A DNA stretch of 64,000 nt from the NCBI RefSeq assembly GCF_009738185.1, contig NZ_CP046509.1, forward strand, positions 1,057,501-1,121,500. Reading direction: 5' to 3'. The DNA is from Erwinia sorbitola (GTDB lineage Bacteria > Pseudomonadota > Gammaproteobacteria > Enterobacterales > Enterobacteriaceae). The position numbers were made by a program, and so were the translations under genes. The notes under the pieces were generated by a model. It saw only the letters and a program-made list of their open reading frames with translations. It was not told the origin of the DNA and ran no database searches. Of this stretch, positions 43,113-52,587 are shown one piece after another; positions within the stretch are counted from its first letter, which is position 1; each line of letters begins with the position of its first letter.

Positions 43113-44714
43113 TCAGGGAACCAGGACGGTCGGCAGCGCTTCTCCCAGCGCCTCAGGATAGTCGAGGGTGTAATGCAGGCCCCGGCTCTCTTTGCGCGCC
43201 ATAGCGCAGCGCACCATCAGCTCTGCCACCTGCACCAGGTTGCGCAGCTCCAGCAGATTGTTGGAGATGCGAAAGTTCGCATAATACTCATCTATTTCCT
43301 GTTGCAGCGTCATAATACGGCGCAGCGCGCGCTCCAGCCGTTTCGTGGTGCGCACAATCCCCATGTAGTCCCACATAAATAACCGCAGCTCATGCCAGTT
43401 ATGCTGAATGACCACTCGTTCATCGGAATCATCTACCCGGCTTTCATCCCAGGCTGGCAGGCTCTCGACCAGGTCGACCGCTGGCAGATGCTGGTTAATA
43501 TCTTCTGCCGCAGACCAGCCGTATACCAGACACTCCAGCAGTGAATTTGACGCCAGGCGGTTTGCCCCATGAAGCCCGGTATAGCTCACCTCACCGATAG
43601 CATACAGACCGTTCAGATCAGTGCGCCCCTGCTGATCAACCATTACGCCGCCGCAGGTGTAGTGTGCTGCCGGAACGATTGGAATCGGCTGCTTAGTCAG
43701 ATCGATACCCAGCGTCAGCAGTTTTTCGTAAATGGTAGGAAAATGCGCACGGACAAACTCCGGCGGCTGATGGCTGATGTCCAGATACATACAGTCAGCC
43801 CCAAGGCGCTTCATCTCATGGTCGATGGCGCGTGCCACAATATCACGCGGGGCCAGTTCGCCACGCTCATCGAAATCAGGCATAAAGCGGGTGCCGTCAG
43901 GGCGTTTTAACACGGCACCTTCGCCGCGCAGCGCCTCGGTCAGCAGGAAATTGCGTGCATCGGGATGGAACAGACAGGTTGGATGGAACTGATTAAACTC
44001 CAGGTTAGCCACTCGGCAGCCTGCGCGCCACGCCATGGCGATGCCGTCACCAGAGGCCACATCAGGGTTGGTAGTGTACTGATATACTTTTGCTGCGCCG
44101 CCGGTAGCCAGCACCACTGCGCGTGCGCGACAGGTCTCTACAGCTTCACGTTTGCGGTTCCAGATGTACGCACCCACCACACGCCGCTCACCCGGCAGGC
44201 CGATTTTATCAGAGACAATCAGGTCGACGGCGTTTCCGCGCTCAATCAGAGTGATATTTGGATGGTTTAACGCCTGGCTGACCAGGGTGTTTTCTACCGC
44301 TTTTCCGGTGGCATCTGCACTGTGCAGAATACGGCGATGGCTGTGACCGCCTTCGCGGGTCAGATGGTAGCGCTCTTCGCTGTTTAGCGGAGTTTCTTTA
44401 TCGAATAACACGCCATTATCAATCAGCCATTGCACACAATGGCGCGCGTTGCTGGCGATAAAAGAGACTGCCTCGCGCTCACACAGGCCACCACCGGCTA
44501 TCAGGGTATCCTCAACGTGCGATTCAATGCTGTCTGTTTCATCAAATACGGCGGCAATACCGCCCTGGGCGTAAAACGTGGAGCCTTCGCTGACCGGGCC
44601 TTTGCTCAATACGGTGACCTGATGCTTCTCTGCCAGGCGTAATGCCAGTGACAGACCCGCTGCGCCGCTACCAATAATTAACACATCACAGCTGTAATCG
44701 GAGGAAAGAGTCAT
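43113..44714 (-). CDS. nadB: NadB, L-aspartate oxidase
   Basis: 533-aa flavoprotein (E. coli 540), first enzyme of de novo NAD synthesis: L-aspartate to iminoaspartate. FAD-binding GSGAAGLSLALRLAE near the N-terminus, active-site region GGHSHRRILHSADATGKA, FAD contact LHGANRLASNSLLECLVYG and the C-terminal helical domain. Start ATG 44714. Divergent from rpoE across 471 bp. Confidence 0.96.
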   Translation of the reverse strand: MTLSSDYSCDVLIIGSGAAGLSLALRLAEKHQVTVLSKGPVSEGSTFYAQGGIAAVFDETDSIESHVEDTLIAGGGLCEREAVSFIASNARHCVQWLIDNGVLFDKETPLNSEERYHLTREGGHSHRRILHSADATGKAVENTLVSQALNHPNITLIERGNAVDLIVSDKIGLPGERRVVGAYIWNRKREAVETCRARAVVLATGGAAKVYQYTTNPDVASGDGIAMAWRAGCRVANLEFNQFHPTCLFHPDARNFLLTEALRGEGAVLKRPDGTRFMPDFDERGELAPRDIVARAIDHEMKRLGADCMYLDISHQPPEFVRAHFPTIYEKLLTLGIDLTKQPIPIVPAAHYTCGGVMVDQQGRTDLNGLYAIGEVSYTGLHGANRLASNSLLECLVYGWSAAEDINQHLPAVDLVESLPAWDESRVDDSDERVVIQHNWHELRLFMWDYMGIVRTTKRLERALRRIMTLQQEIDEYYANFRISNNLLELRNLVQVAELMVRCAMARKESRGLHYTLDYPEALGEALPTVLVP

Positions 44715-45075
44715 GTTGTTTAATTTACTAAACAGAGTGTTTGTTGAGCATAACACTCACTTATCCCGTCAAAAAGGCTTTTTATCGGCGATCTGCTTCA
44801 GCTGGAACTAAATCAAAAAGGACAACTTTCATTGCACTTTCGTGACAGATGAAATGCCCGGGCACTGTTTTCTCAGACAAACTGTCACTGAATGACGTGA
44901 TTATAAGATGAAAAAAAAGACTTGTTGCGTTACTCTGCGGGCGTCATCAGGCTTCTGAACTATGATACTTCGGAAGTTAAAGAGAGGCAGTGGCTTACAA
45001 ACCAGCGAGAATGCATAAAAAAGCGTGCCGGTTTGTAAATATCCCCTGATGACCAGACAAATATAATGGTGTAAT

Positions 45076-45103
45076 GGAACTTTCCCGATGAAAACGACTC
45101 AGA
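45076..45103 (+). promoter_or_regulatory. Sigma-E promoter of rpoE
   Basis: GGAACTT (45076-45082), 16-bp spacer, TCAGA (45099-45103), matching sigma-E promoters; this gives autoregulation of the operon. The 471-bp gap to nadB otherwise shows no gene except the leader frame below. Confidence 0.75.
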
Positions 45104-45189
45104 CTGGATGCTCGTTCATAATGATTGAGTTATTGCTGGAAGTGCGATTACGCGTGGAGACAAGTTTGGGGAGATCTTACCTCGGATGA
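45088..45189 (+). CDS. Candidate rseD-like leader peptide upstream of rpoE
   Basis: An open frame from ATG 45088 (33 codons) or ATG 45121 (22 codons, MIELLLEVRLRVETSLGRSY then LG) ends in TGA overlapping the rpoE start as ATGA. In E. coli, rpoE translation is coupled to a leader frame, rseD. If transcription starts at the sigma-E promoter, only ATG 45121 would be on the RNA. Homology to rseD is not shown here. Confidence 0.4.
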   Translation: MKTTQTGCSFIMIELLLEVRLRVETSLGRSYLG

Positions 45190-45761
45190 GCGAGCAGCTA
45201 ACGGATCAGGTTCTCGTTGAACGAGTGCAGAAAGGAGATCAGAAGTCATTCAATTTACTGGTAGTTCGCTATCAGCATAAAGTGGCGAGCCTGGTTTCCC
45301 GCTATGTGCCGTCTGGAGATGTACCTGATGTAGTGCAGGAGTCGTTTATTAAAGCCTATCGCGCACTGGAATCTTTCCGGGGCGACAGCGCTTTTTATAC
45401 CTGGCTCTATCGGATTGCCGTCAATACGGCCAAAAATTACCTGGTTGCTCAGGGGCGCCGTCCGCCGTCTAGCGATGTGGATGCAATCGACGCCGAGAAT
45501 TTCGAAAGTGCGGGAGCACTGAAAGAAATTTCGAACCCTGAGAACTTAATGTTGTCGGAAGAATTGAGACAGATAGTTTTTCGTACCATCGAGATGTTAC
45601 CCGAAGACTTACGTATGGCAATCACCCTACGTGAACTCGATGGCCTGAGCTACGAAGAGATAGCTGTTATCATGGATTGCCCGGTTGGTACGGTTCGTTC
45701 TCGTATCTTCCGCGCCCGTGAAGCTATTGATAATAAAATTCAACCGCTTATCCAACGCTAG
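45186..45761 (+). CDS. rpoE: RpoE, extracytoplasmic stress sigma factor (sigma-E)
   Basis: 191 aa, nearly identical to E. coli. Region 2 (YQHKVASLVSRYVPSGDVPD, VVQESFIKAYRALESFRGDS, FYTWLYRIAVNTAKNYLV) and region 4 (LPEDLRMAITLRELDGLSYE, EIAVIMDCPVGTVRSRIFRA). It directs transcription of envelope-stress genes when misfolded outer-membrane proteins trigger release from RseA. First main gene of rpoE-rseABC. Confidence 0.98.
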   Translation: MSEQLTDQVLVERVQKGDQKSFNLLVVRYQHKVASLVSRYVPSGDVPDVVQESFIKAYRALESFRGDSAFYTWLYRIAVNTAKNYLVAQGRRPPSSDVDAIDAENFESAGALKEISNPENLMLSEELRQIVFRTIEMLPEDLRMAITLRELDGLSYEEIAVIMDCPVGTVRSRIFRAREAIDNKIQPLIQR

Positions 45762-45790
45762 CGATAGCGACACAGGAAGGGTATTGAGGC

Positions 45791-46444
45791 ATGCAGAAAG
45801 AACAACTTTCCGCTCTTATGGACGGTGAAACGCTGGACAATGAACTTATGTCTGCGTTGTCTAAAGACGTTGTGCTGCAGAAAAACTGGGAAAGCTATCA
45901 CCTGATCCGCGATACACTGCGCGGTGATGTCCCGCAATTGCTCGATTTTGATATCTCAGCCCGTGTTATGGCAGCGATTGATAACGAGCCTGCGAAAAAT
46001 ATCACGCGACTGATTCCTGAAGCGCAGCCATTACCAGAACAGGCTGCTGCAATGCCATTTTGGGCGAAGCTGCGTCCATGGGCTGCTCAGATCACTCAGG
46101 TCGGTCTCGCCGCCTGCGTTTCTCTGGCCGTGATTGTTGGTGTGCAGCAGTACAACAAACCAAGTGAGAGTCAGTCTCCGGATTCGCCAGTCTTCAATAC
46201 GCTGCCGATGATGGGCCAGGCATCTCCTGTCAGCCTCGGTGTGCCAGCGGATAACGCTAACACACAGCTGAATGCTAATCAGCAGGTGCAGGATCAGCGT
46301 CGCCGCGTTAATGCACTATTGCAGGACTACGAGCTGCAACGTCGCCTGCATGCAGAACAGTTACAGTTTGAGCAGAGTCCTGATCAACAGGCTGCTGCTC
46401 AGGTTCCTGGTACTCAGTCGTTAGGAATGCAACCGCAGCAATGA
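45791..46444 (+). CDS. rseA: RseA, anti-sigma-E factor
   Basis: 217-aa single-pass inner-membrane protein. The cytosolic N-terminus (QKEQLSALMDGETLDNELMS through SYHLIRDTLRGDVP) holds sigma-E; one TM (about 97-117, ITQVGLAACVSLAVIVGV); periplasmic Gln-rich tail (RRVNALLQDYELQRRLHAEQ) that binds RseB. DegS and RseP cleave it in sequence. 29 bp after rpoE, and its stop overlaps the rseB start (ATGA). Confidence 0.96.
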   Translation: MQKEQLSALMDGETLDNELMSALSKDVVLQKNWESYHLIRDTLRGDVPQLLDFDISARVMAAIDNEPAKNITRLIPEAQPLPEQAAAMPFWAKLRPWAAQITQVGLAACVSLAVIVGVQQYNKPSESQSPDSPVFNTLPMMGQASPVSLGVPADNANTQLNANQQVQDQRRRVNALLQDYELQRRLHAEQLQFEQSPDQQAAAQVPGTQSLGMQPQQ

Positions 46445-47397
46445 AGCAGCTTTGGTGCGCCGTCAGTCTTATCGCTGGTAGCCTGATTTACTCTTCTGTC
46501 GCCCCGGCCGCTCAAACGCCATCCGGGGCGTTGTTACATCAGATGGAGCAGGCCAGCGAGTCTCTCAACTATGAGCTTGCCTATATCAACGTATCGCGTT
46601 TAGGCATTGAATCATTACGTTATCGTCACTCTGTCATCAACAACAAAGTCTATGCGCAGCTGTTGCAGATGGACGGCCCTCGTCGTGAAATTATTCAGCG
46701 CGGCAATGAAGTCAGCTATTTTGAATCAGGCCTGGAGCCGTTCACTATGGTGGGGGATCATATTGTTGATTCACTGCCTTCGCTGGTTTATGCCGACTTT
46801 GCGCGTCTGGCTGAAACTTACGATTTTGTCTCCGTTGGCCGCACACGTATTGCCGATCAGCTGTGTGAAGTTATCCGTATCGTGCCACGTGATGGTACGC
46901 GCTACGGCTATATCGTCTGGCTGGATAGTGAAACGAAGCTCCCTTTGCGGGTAGATCTGCTCGATCGTGACGGCGAAACGCTGGAGCAGTACCGGGTAGT
47001 AAGTTTTGCGGTAGATGACGGCGTGCGCAATATTATGAAGGGGCTGGAGACCGCCAAACTCCCTCCGGTATTATCTGTGCCAACGGCAAATGCGGTAACA
47101 TTTAACTGGAAAGCGGGCTGGTTACCGGCGGGTATGAAGGAAGTGGCGCAAAGCCGCCGCCAGCTGCCATCTCTCGATCGTCCTGTAGAAACCCGGCTCT
47201 ACTCTGATGGCCTGTTTAGCTTCTCTATTAATATTACGATGGCCGATAAAAACAGCGTGCCGCAACAATTGCGCACTGGGCGTCGTACGGTGCAAACTGA
47301 AGTGCGTAATAATGCGGAGATAACGGTGGTGGGTGAACTTCCTCCTGCTACTGCGAAGTGTATTGCTGATAGTGTTACTTTAGGGGCCACGCGATGA
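46441..47397 (+). CDS. rseB: RseB, periplasmic regulator of RseA cleavage
   Basis: 318-aa secreted protein: signal peptide to about APAAQ. A large lipoprotein-binding-like N-domain (GALLHQMEQASESLNYELAY) and small C-domain (WLPAGMKEVAQSRRQLPSLD). It shields the RseA periplasmic tail from DegS and senses LPS/mislocalised lipoproteins. Overlaps rseC by 4 bp. Confidence 0.96.
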   Translation: MKQLWCAVSLIAGSLIYSSVAPAAQTPSGALLHQMEQASESLNYELAYINVSRLGIESLRYRHSVINNKVYAQLLQMDGPRREIIQRGNEVSYFESGLEPFTMVGDHIVDSLPSLVYADFARLAETYDFVSVGRTRIADQLCEVIRIVPRDGTRYGYIVWLDSETKLPLRVDLLDRDGETLEQYRVVSFAVDDGVRNIMKGLETAKLPPVLSVPTANAVTFNWKAGWLPAGMKEVAQSRRQLPSLDRPVETRLYSDGLFSFSINITMADKNSVPQQLRTGRRTVQTEVRNNAEITVVGELPPATAKCIADSVTLGATR

Positions 47398-47858
47398 TGA
47401 GAGAATGGGCTACGGTAGTGTCGTGGCAGAACGGCATTGCCACGCTGCACTCCGAAATAAAAACATCCTGTAGCAGCTGTTCCGCGCGTAAAGGCTGTGG
47501 TAGTCATATGCTGGATAAGCTGGGGCCAAAAAATGCCCACGTAATGAAAATAGCCAGTGCACAACCGCTGATACCAGGCCAGCGTATTGAGCTGGGTATT
47601 GCTGAAAATAGCCTGCTTAGTTCAGCGTTTCTGGTCTATATGACTCCCCTGATTGGGTTGTTTATCCTGGCGGGTCTGTTTCAGATGCTGTTTCACAGCG
47701 ATCTGGCGACTGCCTGTGGTGCGCTGCTCGGTGGCGTTGGTGGGTTTATTATTGCAAAAGGTATTTCTGGCATACTGGGACGCTCCGCCTCATTTCAGCC
47801 AGTGATCCTCAGCGTGGCGCTGCCACCTGACGCTATTCACGTCAGTACCGATGCCTGA
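47394..47858 (+). CDS. rseC: RseC, membrane protein of SoxR-reducing/sigma-E operon
   Basis: 154-aa inner-membrane protein. A Cys-rich cytosolic segment (SCSSCSARKGCGSHML) and two TM helices (LLSSAFLVYMTPLIGLFILA and ACGALLGGVGGFIIAKGIS). In E. coli it affects SoxR reduction with the Rsx complex, and its part in sigma-E control is minor. Two adjacent ATGs (47394, 47397) overlap the rseB stop. Confidence 0.95.
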   Translation: MMREWATVVSWQNGIATLHSEIKTSCSSCSARKGCGSHMLDKLGPKNAHVMKIASAQPLIPGQRIELGIAENSLLSSAFLVYMTPLIGLFILAGLFQMLFHSDLATACGALLGGVGGFIIAKGISGILGRSASFQPVILSVALPPDAIHVSTDA

Positions 47859-48096
47859 CCCGCGAAAGGGCGGTTGGCTATTTAGCCTGCCAGCTGTCCT
47901 GTTTCAGCCTGCGAATACTCCTTATTTCCCCTGCGATATGGCATTGCAAACATTATTGCCTGCCCGCGACGATTCCACCCCTTTGATATGTAGTGTAGAA
48001 TGCTGCCTTTCGGGCCAGTGTCCGCCTGTGATATCACGCTCTCCTGACTTCGCATCGCGAGAGTTCCAGAATTTGTAAGGCAGAAAAATCTCAATA

Positions 48097-49896
48097 ATGA
48101 AGCACATAAGAAACTTTTCTATCATCGCCCACATCGACCACGGCAAATCAACGCTCTCTGACCGTTTGATTCAAATTTGTGGCGGGTTGACCGAACGTGA
48201 AATGGCTGCACAGGTTCTGGATTCCATGGATTTAGAACGCGAGCGCGGCATCACTATTAAAGCGCAGAGTGTTACCCTCGATTACCATTCGCCAGATGGT
48301 GAAACTTACCAGCTCAATTTTATCGACACCCCGGGCCACGTTGACTTCTCCTACGAAGTTTCCCGCTCGCTGGCCGCCTGTGAAGGCGCATTGCTGGTGG
48401 TAGATGCCGGACAGGGCGTAGAAGCCCAGACCCTGGCAAACTGCTACACCGCGATGGAAATGGAACTGGAAGTCGTACCTGTACTGAATAAAATCGATCT
48501 ACCAGCTGCCGATCCCGATCGTGTAGCCCAGGAAATTGAAGACATCGTTGGTATCGATGCCACTGACGCAGTGCGCTGTTCGGCTAAAACCGGTATCGGC
48601 GTTCCTGACGTGCTGGAACGTCTGGTGCGTGACATTCCGCCACCACAGGGTGATCCGGATGGCCCGTTGCAGGCGCTGATTATCGATTCCTGGTTTGATA
48701 ACTACCTTGGCGTGGTTTCCCTGGTGCGTATTAAAAATGGCACCATGCGCAAAGGCGAAAAGATTAAGGTGATGAGCACCGGTCAGACTTATAACGCCGA
48801 TCGTCTGGGTATCTTCACCCCGAAACGTGTTGATACTGATGTGCTTAACTGCGGTGAAGTAGGCTGGCTGGTATGCGCCATCAAAGACATCCTGGGCGCA
48901 CCGGTAGGGGATACCCTGACTCTGGCGCGTAACCCGGCAGAAAAAGCACTGCCAGGCTTCAAAAAAGTTAAGCCGCAGGTTTACGCGGGTCTGTTCCCGA
49001 TTAGCTCTGACGATTATGAAGCCTTCCGTGATGCTCTGGGTAAACTGAGCCTCAACGATGCATCTCTGTTCTATGAACCAGAAAGCTCTACCGCGCTGGG
49101 CTTCGGCTTCCGCTGTGGCTTCCTTGGTCTGTTGCATATGGAGATCATCCAGGAACGTCTGGAGCGCGAGTATGACCTCGAGCTGATCACTACGGCTCCA
49201 ACGGTTGTCTATGAAGTTATTACTACGGACAACCAGACTATCTATGTTGACAGCCCGGGCAAATTACCGCCGCTGAACAACATTGAAGAGCTGCGTGAAC
49301 CGATTGCTGAATGCCATATGCTGTTGCCGCAGGAGTTCCTCGGTAACGTTATCACGCTGTGTATCGAAAAACGTGGCGTTCAGACCAACATGGTTTACCA
49401 CGGTAACCAGGTTGCGCTGACGTACGAAATCCCGATGGCCGAAGTGGTGCTCGACTTCTTTGACCGTCTGAAGTCGACCTCTCGTGGCTATGCTTCACTG
49501 GATTACAACTTCAAACGTTTCCAGGCTTCCAACATGGTACGCGTAGATGTATTGATCAACTCCGAGCGTGTCGATGCTCTGGCGCTGATTACGCACAATG
49601 ACAACGCGCCGTATCGTGGTCGTGAACTGGTCGAGAAGATGAAAGAATTGATCCCACGTCAGCAGTTTGACATCGCGATTCAGGCCGCAATTGGTAACCA
49701 TATAATTGCCCGCTCTACGGTAAAACAGTTGCGCAAAAACGTTCTTGCCAAATGTTATGGCGGTGACGTCAGCCGTAAGAAAAAACTGCTGCAGAAACAG
49801 AAAGACGGTAAGAAACGCATGAAGCAGGTAGGTAACGTAGAGTTACCGCAGGAAGCGTTCCTTGCCATTCTCCACGTGGGTAAAGACAGTAAATAA
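48097..49896 (+). CDS. lepA: LepA (EF4), translational GTPase
   Basis: 599 aa, the E. coli length. G1 AHIDHGKST, G2 RGITIK, G3 DTPGHVDF, G4 NKID, then EF-G-like domains and the unique C-terminal domain (DVSRKKKLLQKQKDGKKRMK). Acts in ribosome biogenesis/initiation fidelity. 29 bp before lepB. Confidence 0.98.
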   Translation: MKHIRNFSIIAHIDHGKSTLSDRLIQICGGLTEREMAAQVLDSMDLERERGITIKAQSVTLDYHSPDGETYQLNFIDTPGHVDFSYEVSRSLAACEGALLVVDAGQGVEAQTLANCYTAMEMELEVVPVLNKIDLPAADPDRVAQEIEDIVGIDATDAVRCSAKTGIGVPDVLERLVRDIPPPQGDPDGPLQALIIDSWFDNYLGVVSLVRIKNGTMRKGEKIKVMSTGQTYNADRLGIFTPKRVDTDVLNCGEVGWLVCAIKDILGAPVGDTLTLARNPAEKALPGFKKVKPQVYAGLFPISSDDYEAFRDALGKLSLNDASLFYEPESSTALGFGFRCGFLGLLHMEIIQERLEREYDLELITTAPTVVYEVITTDNQTIYVDSPGKLPPLNNIEELREPIAECHMLLPQEFLGNVITLCIEKRGVQTNMVYHGNQVALTYEIPMAEVVLDFFDRLKSTSRGYASLDYNFKRFQASNMVRVDVLINSERVDALALITHNDNAPYRGRELVEKMKELIPRQQFDIAIQAAIGNHIIARSTVKQLRKNVLAKCYGGDVSRKKKLLQKQKDGKKRMKQVGNVELPQEAFLAILHVGKDSK

Positions 49897-49925
49897 GCCC
49901 GGATACGGGCTTCGAGGGAACTGGA

Positions 49926-50861
49926 ATGGCTAATATGTTCGCCCTGATTTTGGCGATAGCAACGCTGATTACCGGAATTATCTGGTGTATCGACAAATTT
50001 AAATGGGCACCCGCCCGTCGTGCTAAACGTGCGGCTGCGCAGGCAGCAGGTATTGAAGCAACCAAAGCCGATAAGCAGCCAGGTTGGGTAGAAACTACCG
50101 CTTCGGTCTTCCCTGTGCTGTTCGTGGTGTTTGTGGTGCGTTCATTTATTTATGAGCCATTCCAGATCCCGTCAGGTTCAATGATGCCGACTCTGTTAAT
50201 CGGTGATTTTATCCTGGTGGAAAAATATGCCTACGGCATTAAAGATCCGATTACCCAGACGACGCTGATTGAAACCGGGCATCCGAAGCGTGGCGATATT
50301 GCGGTATTTAAATATCCGAAAGATCCGAGTATGGATTACATTAAACGTGTGATCGGTTTACCCGGCGACCGTGTGACTTACGATCCGTTGAGTAAAACAG
50401 TGTCGGTACAGCAGGCCTCAACCGCGCTGCCAGTGACCTACTCTGATGTTGAAGAGAGTGATTTTATCCAGACCTTCAGCGGCTTCAGCGGTAACGAAGT
50501 CGGCAACGGTTTCTTTGAGACACCGAAAGGTGAAACCATCAAAGGTGGGGTTCGTTTAGTTACCCGCAATGAAACTCTGGGCGATGTTACCCACCGTATC
50601 TTGCTGATAGCTCAAGCGCCAAGCCAGCCGGGTTCATACTATCAGCAACCAGGTCAGCCGCAGTCAAGCTGGGTTGTGCCAGAAGGTATGTACTTTATGA
50701 TGGGTGATAACCGTGATAACAGTGCTGACAGCCGTTACTGGGGCTTTGTCCCGGAACGCAATCTGGTAGGCAAAGCGACGGCTATCTGGATGAGTTTTGA
50801 CAAGCAGGAAGGGCAGTGGCCAACTGGCGTGCGCCTGAGCCGTATTGGCGGTATTCACTAA
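49926..50861 (+). CDS. lepB: LepB, signal peptidase I
   Basis: 311-aa inner-membrane serine protease (E. coli 324) that removes Sec/Tat signal peptides. TM1 near residues 1-20, TM2 (VFPVLFVVFVVRSFIYE), catalytic Ser in FQIPSGSMMPTLLIGDF, general-base Lys in YIKRVIGLPGD and box E MGDNRDNSADSRYWGFVP. The cytosolic loop is Ala/Arg-rich. Confidence 0.97.
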   Translation: MANMFALILAIATLITGIIWCIDKFKWAPARRAKRAAAQAAGIEATKADKQPGWVETTASVFPVLFVVFVVRSFIYEPFQIPSGSMMPTLLIGDFILVEKYAYGIKDPITQTTLIETGHPKRGDIAVFKYPKDPSMDYIKRVIGLPGDRVTYDPLSKTVSVQQASTALPVTYSDVEESDFIQTFSGFSGNEVGNGFFETPKGETIKGGVRLVTRNETLGDVTHRILLIAQAPSQPGSYYQQPGQPQSSWVVPEGMYFMMGDNRDNSADSRYWGFVPERNLVGKATAIWMSFDKQEGQWPTGVRLSRIGGIH

Positions 50862-50999
50862 TGAGCGCCTGCGGGCGGCATTAAAACGGGTGGTCTGTCA
50901 TATTGGCAGACCACTGCACACGAAACAGATCGTGTTGGTGTTCAGGTTCAGCCCTGTTCCGTGTGCAGCATAATTGACGCATTAAGAAATTGGTAACGC

Positions 51000-51680
51000 A
51001 TGAACCCCATCGTAATTAACAAGCTTCAACGGAAGCTGGGCTACACTTTTACCCATCAGGAATTGTTACAGCAGGCGCTGACTCATCGTAGTGCCAGCAG
51101 TAAACACAACGAACGACTGGAATTTCTGGGCGACTCTATTCTGAGCTACGTGATTGCTAATGCCCTTTATCACCGCTTCCCGCGCGTGGATGAAGGCGAC
51201 ATGAGCCGTATGCGTGCAACGCTGGTTCGCGGTAATACGCTGGCAGAAATGGCAAGGGAATTTGACCTGGGCGAGTGTCTGCGCCTCGGGCCGGGTGAGC
51301 TGAAAAGCGGCGGTTACCGTCGTGAGTCAATCCTGGCTGATACCGTGGAAGCGCTGATTGGCGGGGTGTTCCTCGACAGCGATATCCAGTCGGTAGAGCA
51401 GCTGATCCTGAGCTGGTACGCCAGCCGTCTCGATCAGATCAGTCCGGGTGATAAACAAAAGGATCCAAAAACGCGTCTGCAGGAGTTTTTGCAGGGTCGC
51501 CATCTGCCGTTGCCATCTTATCTGGTGGTGCAGGTGCGTGGCGAAGCGCACGATCAGGAATTTACTATTCACTGTCAGGTAAGCGGCATGGCAGAACCGG
51601 TTGTGGGAACCGGCTCCAGCCGTCGCAAAGCTGAACAGGCAGCAGCCGAACAGGCGCTGATTAAGCTGGGAATTGAATGA
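51000..51680 (+). CDS. rnc: Rnc, ribonuclease III
   Basis: 226 aa, the E. coli length. Double-strand RNA endonuclease for rRNA processing. Signature ERLEFLGDSILSYVIANALY, catalytic ILADTVEALIGGVFLDS (Asp/Glu metal ligands), C-terminal dsRNA-binding domain (DPKTRLQEFLQGRHLPLPSY to SRRKAEQAAAEQALIKLG). Its stop overlaps the era start by 4 bp. Confidence 0.98.
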   Translation: MNPIVINKLQRKLGYTFTHQELLQQALTHRSASSKHNERLEFLGDSILSYVIANALYHRFPRVDEGDMSRMRATLVRGNTLAEMAREFDLGECLRLGPGELKSGGYRRESILADTVEALIGGVFLDSDIQSVEQLILSWYASRLDQISPGDKQKDPKTRLQEFLQGRHLPLPSYLVVQVRGEAHDQEFTIHCQVSGMAEPVVGTGSSRRKAEQAAAEQALIKLGIE

Positions 51681-52582
51681 ACGAACAAACTACCCATTGC
51701 GGCTTTATTGCTATTGTAGGCCGTCCGAACGTTGGTAAATCTACCTTACTGAACCAGTTACTGGGGCAGAAGATTTCCATCACCTCGCGTAAGCCACAAA
51801 CCACGCGTCACCGCATTATGGGCATCCATACCGAAGGGGAGTATCAGGCGATCTACGTTGATACCCCGGGCCTGCATATGGAAGAAAAGCGGGCGATTAA
51901 CCGCCTGATGAATCGTGCTGCCAGCAGTTCGATTGGTGATGTGGAAATGGTGATCTTCGTCGTCGAAGGCACCAAGTGGACTGCCGACGACGAAATGGTG
52001 CTGAACAAGCTAAAAGATGGCAAGGTGCCGGTGCTGCTGGCGATCAACAAGGTCGACAATATCACTGATAAAAGCATTCTGCTGCCGCACTTGCAGTTCC
52101 TCGGTCAGCAGATGAACTTTATGGATGTGGTACCTATCTCAGCCGAAAAAGGCACCAACGTGGATACCATCGCCAGCATCGTGCGTAAGCGCCTGCCGGA
52201 AGCGGAACATCACTTCCCGGAAGATTACATCACCGATCGTTCCCAGCGCTTTATGGCGTCGGAAATTATTCGTGAAAAACTGATGCGTTTCCTCGGTGCC
52301 GAACTGCCGTACTCCGTTACGGTTGAAATCGAACAGTTCCTCACCAATGAGCGTGGCGGCCTGACCATCAACGGTTTGATTCTGGTAGAACGCGAAGGCC
52401 AGAAAAAAATGGTGATCGGTAATAAAGGCTCCAAAATTAAAGTTATCGGTACTGAAGCACGTCGTGATATGGAAGACATGTTTGAGGCGAAAGTTCACCT
52501 TGAACTGTGGGTGAAAGTGAAGTCCGGCTGGGCGGATGACGAACGCGCCTTACGTAGCCTGGGCTATACCGACGACCTCTGA
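51677..52582 (+). CDS. era: Era, GTPase for 30S assembly
   Basis: 301 aa, the E. coli length. G1 GRPNVGKST, G3 DTPGLHMEEKR, G4 NKVDN; C-terminal KH domain with GNKGSKIKVIGTEARRDMED that binds the 16S rRNA 3' end. Translationally coupled to rnc. Confidence 0.98.
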   Translation: MNEQTTHCGFIAIVGRPNVGKSTLLNQLLGQKISITSRKPQTTRHRIMGIHTEGEYQAIYVDTPGLHMEEKRAINRLMNRAASSSIGDVEMVIFVVEGTKWTADDEMVLNKLKDGKVPVLLAINKVDNITDKSILLPHLQFLGQQMNFMDVVPISAEKGTNVDTIASIVRKRLPEAEHHFPEDYITDRSQRFMASEIIREKLMRFLGAELPYSVTVEIEQFLTNERGGLTINGLILVEREGQKKMVIGNKGSKIKVIGTEARRDMEDMFEAKVHLELWVKVKSGWADDERALRSLGYTDDL

Positions 52583-52587
52583 TCCTG

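Noticed and set aside
48499..49137. 212-codon minus-strand frame over lepA
   Set aside because: Antisense shadow of lepA, with no independent support.
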